Assembly (NCBI GenBank): GCA_022885665.1
Contig: JAGQDJ010000002.1
Coordinates: forward strand, 310,001-374,000
Direction: 5' to 3'
Source: Triops longicaudatus
Lineage: Eukaryota; Arthropoda; Branchiopoda; Notostraca; Triopsidae
DNA: 64,000 bases
A model generated the notes under the pieces. The model did no database searches. It had not been told where the DNA came from and was given only the letters and a program-made list of their open reading frames with translations. Shown here in pieces: positions 1 to 12,192 of the stretch (its first letter is position 1; the number at the start of each line of letters is the position of its first letter). Both the position numbers and the translations under genes were made by a program.

Positions 1-45
1 ACAAAAACTCAAGGAGAATTTTCTCTAACTTCTTATTTATTTCAG

Positions 46-702
46 ATTTACGCGCTAGTGTTCTTGCCATTTCTTTCTAGTGTAGTGTGTTATGGAGATT
101 ACGAAGAGCGAACACTTAAGCTTCGCGAACGCGCTTTGAGTAGCATTGTTAACAATTATTTCGCCCACGATCCTTTTTTGTCCAGCGCTTTTTCGTCCGA
201 CCGACACGCTAAGCAATACTCACCAGCAGCTCAAGATGAATACCAGCAGGCTTCTTATTACCCAACCCAAACGCACAGATACAACTTCCGGTCAGAAGAC
301 TATTCAACAACCCGTCTTCAAGAATACCAACAATACATTTCACCACGTCAAACTAAAGAACTAGTGACCTACCCTTACGAGGAATACGCACGATCCTCGC
401 AATATTTCAACCAAGAAAACCACAATGGTTATTACCGCGCTCCAAAATATGACAACTACTACACCAGCACTTCCAAGCCTGAGAACTACGATTCAATACC
501 TGTGTACAATCCTCAACCTGAGTATCATGTCAAACGTTCATATGTCCACTACTCGGCAAACCCTACCATCCTAGAAAAGACTGTTTACTATCCAGCACCT
601 CAACCCAATTACCAGCAAGTATCCGCGCGTCGAAGCCGTGTCTACAACCCTTACCCAGATCATTTGTCACAATTTCAAGGCAGACGAAGTTACCTGTATT
701 AA
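46..702 (+). CDS. Tyr/Gln-rich secreted, cuticle-like protein (3' exon only)
   Basis: This is the terminal coding exon of a gene whose 5' part lies before the window. A TTTCAG acceptor ends at 45, and the exon opens in phase 0 with IYALVFLPFLSSVVCYG, which reads as the back half of a signal peptide. About 200 residues follow that are rich in Tyr, Gln, Ser, Pro and Asn, with repeated YQQ, YNP and YY clusters and basic RR pairs near the end, then a TAA stop at 700-702. I recognise no domain. The composition and the split signal peptide resemble arthropod low-complexity cuticular or structural secreted proteins, so a role in extracellular matrix is inference. An AATAAA at 734-739 fits as its polyadenylation signal. 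An alternative is any other low-complexity secreted protein. Confidence 0.6.
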   Translation: MYALVFLPFLSSVVCYGDYEERTLKLRERALSSIVNNYFAHDPFLSSAFSSDRHAKQYSPAAQDEYQQASYYPTQTHRYNFRSEDYSTTRLQEYQQYISPRQTKELVTYPYEEYARSSQYFNQENHNGYYRAPKYDNYYTSTSKPENYDSIPVYNPQPEYHVKRSYVHYSANPTILEKTVYYPAPQPNYQQVSARRSRVYNPYPDHLSQFQGRRSYLY

Positions 703-2761
703 AACAACTATTAGGAAAGTTTGCACAAGTTTTAATAAAAGTTTATACTATTTAATTGTAGGACACCAGACAATTTTAGCTAAATTTCCCCGCTTACAAG
801 AATTGTTCAAACCAACGTCTTATGTGGTCGAAAAGAATGTCATGATCTGGACATGGAACTAGACCAAAAATGTATCACATTAAATAACGTTCTCGAATCA
901 GTTCTTCAATCATGGTTAAGTTCCGTTTCATTCCTCTGGTTAGGAATGTTTTGGCAAAACGCTCCACCAACCAGCCCATCCGACCAAGCCCCCGTACAAC
1001 GATCTCGCCTTCTTGACTAAATTCAGTCCTAGGTTTGGAAATTCAGCAAAAGAAAAATTATGATTGTTTTTGTAAGTAGGCCGTAATAATGAACACGTTC
1101 GAAAAAATACCATTCAGGCTTTTCTGCGTGCGCGGTAAAAGTAGAGGATTCGGTCATGGTGGCGTATTCGGTGAAAGCCAGACTGCGGCTTTTTACAGAC
1201 ATGTGACGCTTCTTGAGATCAATCCAGCACTCCTCTTCATACTGGACAGTAGGAACATCTAACGCTTTTATCTGAACAATGTAGTGTTATGTAACGGTAA
1301 ACTGGAGTTGATGGTTTATGTACTGCTAGGTCTTACTTTCCGAAATACGCTTGGTATTACGTTGACGCAAGTGACAACCATTTTTAAGTACTCGACACCA
1401 TCTTTTTCTAACGAAAATAGAAAACAAATATATGAAATAATATTTAAAATGGCAATAGTGCCTTAGCGCTATTGGTCAGTAGGTTGCGAAAGTTATGGAA
1501 TGGGCGGGACTCCTCCTAGTTTCAACCAATTGCTACGAAATCCAGTTTAAATAGTTCCTCTGAAGAAGTCAATCTCATTTTTTAATAAAGCTTGCTCCAT
1601 TGACAACAGTCTGTCAGGATAATACTTCCTTTGCAACAAATGTCACTTAACATCAAGGAGCGAAAAGTATGCAGGAGAATTGAAAAACGTCCAGTGCTAA
1701 GTGAAAACATGAGTATACCACTGCCACATTCCTACATCAGAATGCCGTATAGTAGATACTGTAGTACATTCGCAAGAACGTCAGACAGACAATAGGACTA
1801 CGTTCAATTTCCCTAACATATGGCTGACAGGGTCCGTAAAGTCGAGACGTTACTTTACTACAATAGACTGTAAATATACCTTTTCTCCTTTCGACAATTT
1901 CGCCTCCCAACACGTTCGGCTCTTTGGATGTAGGATATTTTGTCAAGTGTGTCTTTACTACTTTCTCCCACGGGTAGTAATAAAGGTGGTTGATTGTAAA
2001 TTTAACTACCATGATTCAAATTCCCCCTTACCAATGTTTACACCGGCTACGTGCCACATCCCGCGTGACAGTTATCAACTTTGGGATGCTGGAAATCGAT
2101 TTCGCTGCTAAAAATCGATTTCACGTTAACTACAATACCGGCGAGGGAAAGATGAAACTCGGATTTGCTCGAGTAAAATGATTTTACTTCAAATTCTCTC
2201 TTTTCTTTTTTCGGTTACATGTCTATACCGTGCCCTTATCTCTTGAATAAATGTTTAGTTTTCTTAGCAAAAAGTACTTTCTAGCTCCCAGGACTAGAAA
2301 AACGGCCCAAATTGCATGTGCCATGTGACCAAATTAAAGACGTTACACGTATGGCTCATTATAACATTAAAAAATTTGGCAGAAAGGAACGGCTCAGTAG
2401 GCATAAACACTGGATTACAGGTAATAAAATAACACGGACATATGCTTCTTTTCGAACAATAAGAATATTAATACAAATTATAAAAACGGGTATTTTAAGA
2501 GATTTCTATAAAACATTTTCACCACCCGAGATTCTCTTCTTCACAACACTTGGAAATTTTTTCCATAATTTCCTTCATCAGTAGCCGAGACTTTGCAACA
2601 TTTTTAAGAACACTGCACGTGAAAAAATAATTCAAAGTGGCCAAATGAAATAAAACGAATGAGAGAATAGCCTTCTCAATTTTATCTTTTAAAATTATTA
2701 CGCAATGTGGCATTAATGGCCTGTACAAAGGCGCCAGGCGTTAAACTTGAGGACCAGATCT
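703..2761. other. Intergenic, no gene recognised
   Basis: About 2 kb between two convergent genes. Apart from the AATAAA at 734-739 I see only short chance reading frames. The frame on the minus strand at 1737-2012 has no family resemblance. Confidence 0.5.
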
Positions 2762-5700
2762 TCAGCCAACAGGTGGTAATCCCAATCCTGGGCCTGGTCT
2801 AATGTCAACCAGGATCCAGGTGTATAAGCGTTTTAAGACGAAATCAACCCGTTTATACTTTAAGCTATTCAAGCCATCCAATTTGGACCTTAATGCTCCG
2901 TTTCTCATCACACGGTACCTAAACAAAAGGTTCAAACAGTTATTTACGACAAAAAGGAAGCGTGTGAAAGTAAAATTCAACACAACAGGAAGTTCTCCTT
3001 GAGCTCTCTGTTAAACATATATTAATAACCTTATCCCAACTAAAGAGTATTTAACCCTAAAGTTGCTTTCGCACGGCACACGGAGCATGAAGCATTCAAG
3101 AGAATAAACGACATTTCGTTCTACTTCCCGGTGGCATGTGAATGATGAGGAAGACACGAAAATCATGCTGTTATTCATGCTATAAAAAGACTAACCTATT
3201 TCTCTAGCGTTTTGAGAGCTCAAGTGACATTCTTCCCAAGCGGACGTTGAATGTTACTTTGTGACTTGTTACTAATGACGAGAGAAATACCCACCGATGA
3301 GGGTTTGGCTTAGCCTTTTTATGGGTTAGCATGGAATAGCGCGCCACCGTTGGCGGGTATCGACTGACCGACAGATTATAAAATTTGAGGCGATTAAACA
3401 TGTCGTCATCTTCCCCACCCCAGCCCCAGAACAAGTTGGAAAAGCCATTCACCAACTCCAAATGTTTTTTGTTGAGAGCACTTACTCCTCCAAACAATCC
3501 TTCGTAGGGCAACCTAAGAAAATTTCTGTAAAAACTTTGTACATCTTAACTTCTGAAATATCATCAACAGCTCTACGACACAATATTAGGCTGTTGAATA
3601 AGCTCTTGAACGAAACTAGTAAATGAAAAATGTTTTCAATCTTCATGGAAATAACAAACTTAATAAGACTGCGTATGTCTGTATTTCATTATCGATGTGT
3701 ATCTTCAAAAGTCCTCGTCGTGATTTTTTTTCGCATCTGAAAAAGTTTCAAAATAAGATGAAGTGCTATGTCCGCTAAGGTTCGGTTTCAGCGGAGTTAT
3801 TTCAAAAATTCAGTTAATCTCGTCCTAAAAAGTGAAAAGAATTCCAATTGAATCTGAAACGACACACTAGAAAGTTATAATTGTATTTATATGACTTCAC
3901 AAAAAGCCTTGAATCACTAATTCGAGTTCGTTGCAACCATGACTACCAGTGATGCTGCGCGCCTTGCGAGCAAATAAGGTTGACTTTAATAACCATGTGT
4001 TTGGAATGGACCCCAGCTACCAGATCGTCATGGTATGCTATGTAGATTGAGATGCCGTGTCGCATACAGCCCCTTACAGTCCATGGTGTGCATAACGGAA
4101 CCCGTCGAAAAGAGAGAAAACCCAGCTCACGGACTCATGGCAGGTAAGCATGAGGGACACCATCTCTTACTTTCTTTTTCGACACTATAGATGTATCGTA
4201 CCGTACTTCCCTGTCCAAACCCTACATGCTTTGGTATTGACGTCACGAAGCCCGCAGGTGCATTGCAATTTATTGGTTGATTTCCCTAATGGGTACTCTG
4301 GCAGGTTTGGATTTCCACATTGCTTGTGCAAGCATTTGAAGATCAATAATTGCTTTCCTGTTTTACTGCAAATCTCCTGCACAATACTCCTGATCACATT
4401 TGGTCTCCAACTGACGACACGAGCTGTATGATGTTGATTGATTTTTTTCACACAATTCTGTTTGAAATACACAAAAGGCAGAACCAATTGGTTTTGAATG
4501 ACAGTTTACGACTAAATCAGAAACTGAAATTTTCGTGCAAGCAATCTTTAATCTTGCGTAAAACACTTTGCATTCTTCGCTTTCACTTTATTTACAATTA
4601 CTTGTGTGTTCCTAACAGAATTAATCCACGAGCTTACTCAACAACCAAACAAGAATGAAATTCTAAGGTATCCTAAAAAATACCTCACTAATCTTCGCTA
4701 TTTGGCTTGTCTAAAGTACAGTACCTGTTCTACCTGACTTACACATAATGAAGGACAATAAAAAAATAAATAAAAAGGTGACAGGTAAAAAAATAATTAA
4801 AATAATAAAATGCGATTTAATGGAAACCAACCTTGCTAAAATAAAATTCACCCAATTCAATATGTACCACTGTACAGCAATGAGCTCAGCTCACGCCGAT
4901 GATTCTGAATAAAAAAAAGTAATAAAAAATAAGAAATTACTTGTAGTTCATGATGTCAATTGCCACGGACATATGCCGGGGCTGCTCGGGGCACGAGTAG
5001 ATGTTGTTGTCATTTTCGGGGAGTAGGTCGACATCGTGAAAAATGACGCACTGATAATCTCCTTGTCGAAAAGCTTCCGAAGCGCCAATGTTCATGAGCA
5101 TAGCTCTGTTAAACGGCCCATTACCGGCCTGTTCCACCACAAAAATTCCATACTGGACTTGCTGACGTTGCAAAAAAGGATGCATGTGTTGTAAAAACAA
5201 GTGTAAGTGATGCGCACGGTCCCGGAAAGGAACCACAACAGCCACTTTATGCCGCGGGCAGCAGTCGGGTGGCCGATACAAACCCCCAGCCTCCAAGGTG
5301 GGGCTTAATCTCCGTTCGAGTTCTTCTAAACTGGGACTTTCTTTGAGTACATTCACCGGTCCAACTAAAAATGCGATAAAAAAGACGTGGTTAGTTGCTG
5401 CAGTGTGGCAAAAGGAGAAAAAAGAAAAAGCATCAAAATGCGAGCACAACGCACAAAAAAGCTTTGATTACCTAATAAAGGCGACTTTTCTGGACATAAC
5501 CTCAGGCCATTGACTGCTGAAGTAATGCCCGGCGTTACTTGGCTCGTTGTGTTGCTAAGGAGGCTGCTATTAGCTATCGACACGTTTGAACTGGTGAGAT
5601 TCACTAAGGACGGCAACGAGGTAAAAGAAGTAGGAATAGAGAATTCGTAGGAAGCAGTAGCCACCACGTCTTCCACGGAACTCGTGTCATTGCTGGTGAC

Positions 5701-6000
5701 ATTGGCAGCTCTTGCAATACTACTCCCGTTGATATTACTATTGCTGTTGGAGAACAGCAACGCCCACGACCCTTCGGCCCACAACTTGCGACCAGTTAGT
5801 CCACTATAACTTGCATTTCTGAGAAACGCCACGGCGGCATGGCTAATATTGAAACTAAAGTAGGGTTGCCAGCCAGCTCCATTCATTCGCTCTTCGTACA
5901 CACTCAGTCCGTATTGCAAGGCCACTAATATGATGACTAATGAAAGCAACAATTTGTAAACGTGCAGTCGAATCCATTCCCATGCCGACCACAGCATCAT
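2762..6000 (-). CDS. GT7 beta-1,4-galactosyl/N-acetylgalactosaminyltransferase, probably GalNAc-T type
   Basis: Four exons on the minus strand: 6000-5472, 5364-4941, 3513-3295, 2918-2762. All junctions are GT-AG, and phases join to give 442 residues, a little longer than vertebrate B4GALT1. It is a type II Golgi enzyme: short cytoplasmic tail, membrane anchor at about residues 17-33, then a long stem with many N-x-S/T sites. The catalytic domain carries PFRDR (222-226), FNRA (261-264), the DVD metal site (287-289) and WGWGGEDDD (347-355). The family transfers Gal or GalNAc from UDP-sugar to terminal GlcNAc. The residue matching Tyr289 of bovine/human B4GALT1 is Leu324 (GLFGGVSA). In this family Ile or Leu there goes with GalNAc transfer, so a beta4GalNAcT role is inferred. 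The ATG at 5998-6000 is the first Met upstream of the anchor; the next codon is also ATG. The intron between exons 2 and 3 is 1.4 kb and shows nothing else. Confidence 0.93.
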
Positions 6001-9000
6001 TGGCACTAGTGGTATCGCCCATACACTCCGACATTTGCTTTCATCAACTTCGTAAAAATTCCTTCACTTTGTCAGGGTACAATATGACTTGAAGACATTA
6101 TTGGCTCCGTTGCTGTGGTAAAATAGGTCAGAAATTGACGGCAGAAACTTTCGGACTCCAAATTGTGAAAGTCACCTGCAAGCATGAATTCAAAACGTTC
6201 ATTTAAACACTGATCGACTCACTTATCAAACATAGACGTACAAACAGGATGAGCACCAGTAAAAACACGCTCCTTTTCACATGTCTAACAAGAGACTTCG
6301 CCACAAGTTTGCGGAATTTAAATGAAAACATGGTGATAATACACACAAAGACAAAATGGATAACCTTGAAAGAAGACTACTGTGAAACACTCCAGAATTC
6401 AACAAAACGGCAAGTCAATACGTCGTCAAAGAGTTGTTGACGCAACAAAGGTGACGGTTTTTCTGACACTGAGAACCTAGGGAACTTCTTTTGTACTAAT
6501 ACTTCTGTCGTGTTCAGACAGCGAATAATATCCGGTCTTTGTTGGTCGTCACGGCATTAGTCACGCAACAATTAAACCCCCAAGCCTTCTCACAATGTAA
6601 TACCCATTTTCTTACTTGGGGAAGTACCATTCATTTGCATTAAAACGTGCGATGAAATAAAAAGCTCGACAAAACTTTACTTTTTAGGACATTTGCTTTG
6701 GAAATTTCTTTCCTGTTGAGAGAAGAGAATTTCATTACAGACATGGCTTCTTATCCCTTAAAACTCAAAATAGGTTTCAATGGCGACCGAACACATGAAA
6801 TAGCTCTCCCAGACTGGAAAAAATGGGATGAAACTGGGTTCTAAGAAAAACCTTGCGATTAGCAGGTTAATCTGGAACTCGCTCACGTACTTTACTTTAT
6901 GCGGGACTTTTACCGATTTGTGAGACTAAAGTACAGAACAGGATATTGGCAAGCGTCTGTCGTTACAATGACACCACAATCGAAATTAAGATACCGGGGA
7001 AGTTCTTACGGTGGGATATAAGGAAAGGTCGTCACACATTGAGGTCTGGGCTAAATACGGGTTTTACAATAACAATGCTTAGCTAATTAAGTTTCAGAAA
7101 AAGGGACAAAAGCACAAGAATTTCTTACGCACTCTATTCATAAGTATTAAATTATACGAGGCTGCACAAGGAAGAATAATTAGCATTATTATTACTTAAG
7201 AGTTGCAACAAGGTGTCGTAATTAACCTGACAAATAATTATGACTCGTAGTTTGGAGAAAAAAATGCATTCCAGTTTACGTGCTAAGGTTGACAAAGTTT
7301 GCGTGGAAGATCCGAACGCCGAATTTTCTGCAATGAGATCAATACTCGGAAGTGGGGAAAAGCCATAAAGAAGACCTAGAAGCAGCTGGAAAGGCGAAGT
7401 TTACCTACAAAAGCCCTAAAATGGACGAGGTGCATGTCCACCCACCTAAAGCCACTGTCAGAATAAGTTTGTCAATACTCCTCATACGAAATGGACGAAG
7501 GACACCGAAATTCATTTTCAGGGACAGGAGAAATCAACACATGCTAATGAATGGTAAACTCCTCGGTCTTTTCAATGACAGAGTAAAGAAACAAACTTAC
7601 TTTCGCAACGACTTTTCATGTAAAATAGGGAAAAATTACCATTACCGAAGGGCGGTAACTATTCGATGTAAGGGAGTTTCCTGCGTAAAAAGCTGTGTAG
7701 TTAATTAAACGAGGGGGCTATAAAGTACGGAGTGCATTAAGTATATTAATATTCGTTTGGGAGTGGAGAATTCCAAGGGTTGCTTGAACAGAAAAAAAGG
7801 AGCAGGATGACGAACTTCACATTAGTGGTACAGCTGGTAAGTCAAGCCATTTGGCTTCAATAGATTTCGAAAGCAACAACAAAGAAAAGCCTTCTTGTTT
7901 ACCTAAGATTACAACAAACCGTTCCAAGATTATTATTTTTTCTTTTTCTGGGCACTAATACTACCTTGTAATTCATTAAAGAAACCAAAAAGAGGCCAAA
8001 ACGACGAATAGACAAAACACGTGAAAAAGGAGAACATTGAGCAAAGGTTTTGCTTTCTTTAATTGGGACTACTGAATAAAATAACGTTTACGTACTAACA
8101 AAGCTTTTCTAACAACATTAGTTAACTGACTGACTAAGTATGCTAAAAACTTTCCACTGCCTTATCCGAGACATTGCATTTGTTTTCACCGATCAATCGA
8201 TTTTTATAGGTTACACTACTATGAACACTACATGCCAGGCGTAAAAAAAGGAGAAAAATACAATGTAAATTACATTTTAAAAGCAAAATATCCTCCTGGA
8301 CGCTTATTTCAAACATTTCATTCAACGAAGTTCGAAGAGATGTCTCGTCTACGGAAATAATGTAGAAGAAAATCTATACTAAACAGTCTTTATCCAATAA
8401 CTATTAGATCAGCCTACTTTAACCAATAGTATATAACAAATAAAAGTGCACACAAATTTCGCAGAAAATATCGCAATATTTCAAATGTGCCCCGCGAAAG
8501 AATGGTTCTGAAAGTGAATTAATTTATTCAGAATAGCGATACTGACTGCTGAGAAAAAAAGGGCGAATTTAGAACACTCTTACCACGAGTAACAACTGAT
8601 GAACAAAGGATATAAAAACATTACAAAACATAAAAGGCTTCCAATTTCGGATGGAGTGACGAGGAAAATCTGGGCGAAATCATGTTACACAGTGGTAGTC
8701 TTCTTAACTCCAAGGGTAATTTAAGACAAGTTACATAATACTTTTGCAAATGCAATGTTCAAACTAAAATCTATATATTACCTTTCTCTTTGGGCTTCTC
8801 CACGTAAAGGAGTTCACGTATGGAACCTCAGTTATACCGGGAAGGATATACGACATTCGTCAGGGAAGTCCAGGAGGTCATGGCCAAAAGATAAAATTTT
8901 AACTCCAATTTCTGGCAACCGAGGTCACTATAAATAAACAAGGCAGGTATTCTGGTGCGATTGCTTTCTGGGGCTTAGGCAGATTTTCAAATTGCTAAAA

Positions 9001-10391
9001 AGAGGAACGTCGTTGTGTTTTAATCCAGATGCTGAAAAACGGGAGACTGGGTGCAAAGAATCCGCTCTAGCCTACAGGTTGAGATTCAGAGCTTTCACCA
9101 TTATTGTTAAAACTTGTTTAACCCGGAGCGAAAGATGCGTGAACAATATACATTGGCTTTGCAAGCACGCACTAATCTCGAGAAAGAAATCGGGAATAAA
9201 AATCTTCTTGGCACAGAATCAACACAACTTTCACTTCCTCCGCCTTCTGCATTTTCCCAAGTAAATAGACACCTCGTGCCATCTAGTGCAAGGTTTTTGT
9301 TCAACCAATTTGTGCTGAGTCAAAAAATTCCGCTTACACGGTACCATGTTTAGCGGGTTGCACGGCAAGAATAATACCGCTTACGCGAACTCGGGATTAC
9401 TCGGTTCGTCGCCTACACGCGAGTCCGGTTTTATCTTTCGCGGCATTTGCCTCGCGTCTCTGGAACCTATAGGGCTAGTAACAGGTGGGGCTAATGGCTA
9501 AAATAATTCGAACTGATATGGGACGTGAGCCCGTTAGCTGAACTAACGGAGCCGATTGACGCAACAGTCAGTTCGCGGAATGCAAGAAAGTTAAATAAAA
9601 ATCACTTGTAGGAAAGCTGCATATGCTGGAAAGCAGTAACAATATCCATGCGAGATAAAAGCTTTCGGCTTCCGTTCCAGTTCTTCCTCCTGAACTTTAC
9701 TGACGAATATCGTATTTCTTTCCTGGGATAGCTAAGGTCGTTTGCGTTAACGTCATTTATGTGGAAGAGTTCAAGCAGAAAGGAAATATGTATAATTCGA
9801 AACATGTGATTTTGCTTCACAACCTGTAATCTCTACTTAATTTTCTTTATGTAATTTTCTGGGTTTTTTTTCTTAATTTTATTTTGCGTTTACTTTGTGT
9901 TACTTGTAATGAGTGTACTTAGTGTAACGTGTAGAAGATTTGTTCTTTACTGTACCGACCCGATAAGAAGGGTCCCGACTTTACAGAGGGATCCCGAAAA
10001 TTACGTCTTTGGTAGTTCTACGGTCGGCGGAACAGTCGTCACGACTATCCAATCTAGTCGAGTTCATGAAGTTGCATTGGAGAAGAGAAGATTCCGATTA
10101 GTCGGCTACAGAGAGAGATTACGTGGTTCGAGGCGATAACATTCGGAGAAAGGTTCTGGTATCACAACAATATGTAACGAACGTCAGTGATGAGTGTATT
10201 AACCAAGTAATGAGACGTATTAATGTATGTAAAAAGTTACATCAGAGAGGCAACGTGCAATTTTGATGAAGAAAAAAAATCTGTTTATCAAATAGGTACA
10301 AATACAACTGAATTCTTATACAAAACAATATACACTATTATCAATTTGATTAAGACAAGGATATGATGGGGTACTGCAGGAATACCATTTC
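6001..10391. other. Intergenic, no gene recognised
   Basis: About 4.4 kb of AT-rich sequence between two minus-strand genes. A plus-strand frame of 118 codons at 7352-7708 has no start context, no splice logic and no resemblance to a family I know. Repeat-like GC-rich sequence at about 9330-9475 is listed separately. No tRNA-like B box was found by eye. Confidence 0.45.
9330..9475. repeat. Possible degenerate DNA-transposon fragment
   Basis: A short stretch unlike its AT-rich surroundings, with recurring CCGCTTACxCG and CGCGAACTCGG-like words and a TCGCGTCTCTGGAACC end. Words of this kind occur near the ends of pogo/Tigger-like elements, and a similar motif style appears in the MITE at 45712-46203. 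No paired terminal repeats could be established, so this is a weak call. Confidence 0.25.
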
Positions 10392-11766
10392 TTACAGACT
10401 TTGAGCAAAATCACCAACGTGTGAGATCGTCGACGCAGTTTGATCTCTGGTTCCATCGTCACCCTAAAAAAAAAAAGAAAACAATGAATCATCAAAGCCG
10501 ATTTATATTTATTTTTCTTGTTTACTCATACACCTATAATGTATTCTTGCTTACCAGAGAAGTACTGCTTTGTAAAAGGTCACTGACTTCCTCTAGATCT
10601 TCTTCAATTTCTTCTTCTTTGTCATCGCCCTTGTCTTCATTTCCTGGTCTATTATCTTCGGGTGGTTGCTCATTTTGGGTTTCTGAGGCGACTGAAGAAA
10701 AGTCTTCATTATACTCGTCCATTTGATGCACCTCGGCTTGGACTTGATGCTCCTTGCCAGCGGTCGAAATTGCCATCGATTCGTCCTTTTCTTCATCACT
10801 GCCTTTGATGGGAGTTGAGTGCTGGTGATTGACGCTTTCAGAAGCGGATACTTCCATGGATTTTGAACTATCACGGGATTGAGATTTTGCAGACATGGCC
10901 GGCGAATTCAAGGTACTGTTGTGTCTGATAAACGTAGCGTTTTGACTACCAGGCGTGCCAGGGATGGAAATATTACCTAGACCGGCTTTACGAAGTAAAC
11001 TGGCCAGAAGGGGCAATTCTGCAACACATATCAAGTACTTATAAAAATAATGAAATATAAACGCTATGTTATAAATAATTTAGGATATGTTGGACATGTA
11101 TGGCTAAAATAAGTTTTAAAAAAATATGACCAAAAGTAAATAAACGCAATCACTCAAGAAATTGCGAAAAGGCTATGTACAGTACTTCTGTGTTCATTTA
11201 TCAGAATAGGAAAATATAGCAATTTAACAATAGAAATCAGAGGACCTATGATAGCCAAAGACGACAATACATCGCAATAGCGATGTCGGTTCTCTTGAAC
11301 CAACAAATCAAATCAAACTAAGATCAGAGGAACTCAAATGGTTAAATTAAACATCTGATTACCAGGATCGGCTTCTAGTCCCAGTAGCCCCGCAAGTTTG
11401 GGTCGTTCAACACCCTCGTATGTTTGATTGTTGCAACTTTCCGAGTCGAATACTGAGGTAGAGTAGTCCATTGAATGGAATGTGAGAAACTCGCGTACTA
11501 AGCTAGCCAAGATACAGCCTTCGTTGGTAGAAAGATACTTTCTTACATTTTCGTTAACAACAGGAAGGTTCCTTTTTTCTTGTTTTTCTAGAGCCAAATA
11601 AACGCTCGCTTTTAACTGCGCCTACAGAGAACACGATATCAGTACAAATGAAATCGTAAAATTGAGATATCTTCAAATGTACCCGAATATTGTGAAGCAA
11701 TCCACTGTTCTCCAGAGCTTGGGACACTAAGTCTTTTAATTCGCTGTCTTCCTCTCCTACGGACAT
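10392..11766 (-). CDS. FGFR1OP: Centrosomal protein CEP43 / FGFR1OP (FOP)
   Basis: Four exons: 11766-11683, 11621-11363, 11018-10555, 10463-10392, giving 292 residues in frame (the human protein has 399). The N-terminus opens MSVGEEDSELKDL and continues with a FOP dimerisation region. A LisH motif lies at about residues 65-97 (ASLVREFLTFHSMDYSTSVF). The middle is Ser/Glu-rich and poorly conserved. The acidic EIEEDLEEVSDLL segment and the short last exon match the C-terminal pattern of vertebrate FOP. The family sits at centrosomes, centriolar satellites and ciliary basal bodies, where it supports microtubule anchoring and cilium formation. The 72-nt last exon is supported by phase 0, a polypyrimidine acceptor and an in-frame TAA at 10392-10394. 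It is divergent from TDRD3, with 426 bp between the two ATGs. Confidence 0.93.
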
Positions 11767-12192
11767 TTTTAAAATGGAGTTTTTCCACTGAAACGCAAAA
11801 ATTTCCTCTTTATATTTTGGAGAATAGGTTTTTGACGCCAAGAAGATTAACTGATCCGTAACATTCGTGATTGTCCTTATAGCATACTAACGACACCAGG
11901 CGTTAAACGTGAGCGAAGGAAAAGGAATAGAACGAGTTGGGAAAGGCTCAAAAAGGTGTGCATTGCACATCGTAAAGCGCATTTTTTATTAAATGAAGGA
12001 TTTTAAGTTAAGAATTGTCATATAATCTTGAGGTTTCCTGGTTTAAATGTTGTCTTCTTAATTTATTTTTCACATTTTGGCCGATTGATTCAATACCCTA
12101 CAAAATTTACCCGCCCAGCTCACTACAGCCACCTACTGCTTCGAGCCACCAGCTTCAAAATTTTTGCTTCCAAATGACTGATACAACAACAA
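11767..12192. promoter_or_regulatory. Shared divergent promoter region FGFR1OP / TDRD3
   Basis: The two start codons face away from each other across 426 bp, so both promoters and both 5' leaders must fit here unless upstream noncoding exons exist. I see no clear TATA box. The bidirectional use is inferred from layout. Confidence 0.5.

Noticed and set aside
7352..7708. 118-codon plus-strand frame
   Set aside because: No recognisable domain, no splice context, no nearby partner exons; likely chance in a gene-poor stretch.
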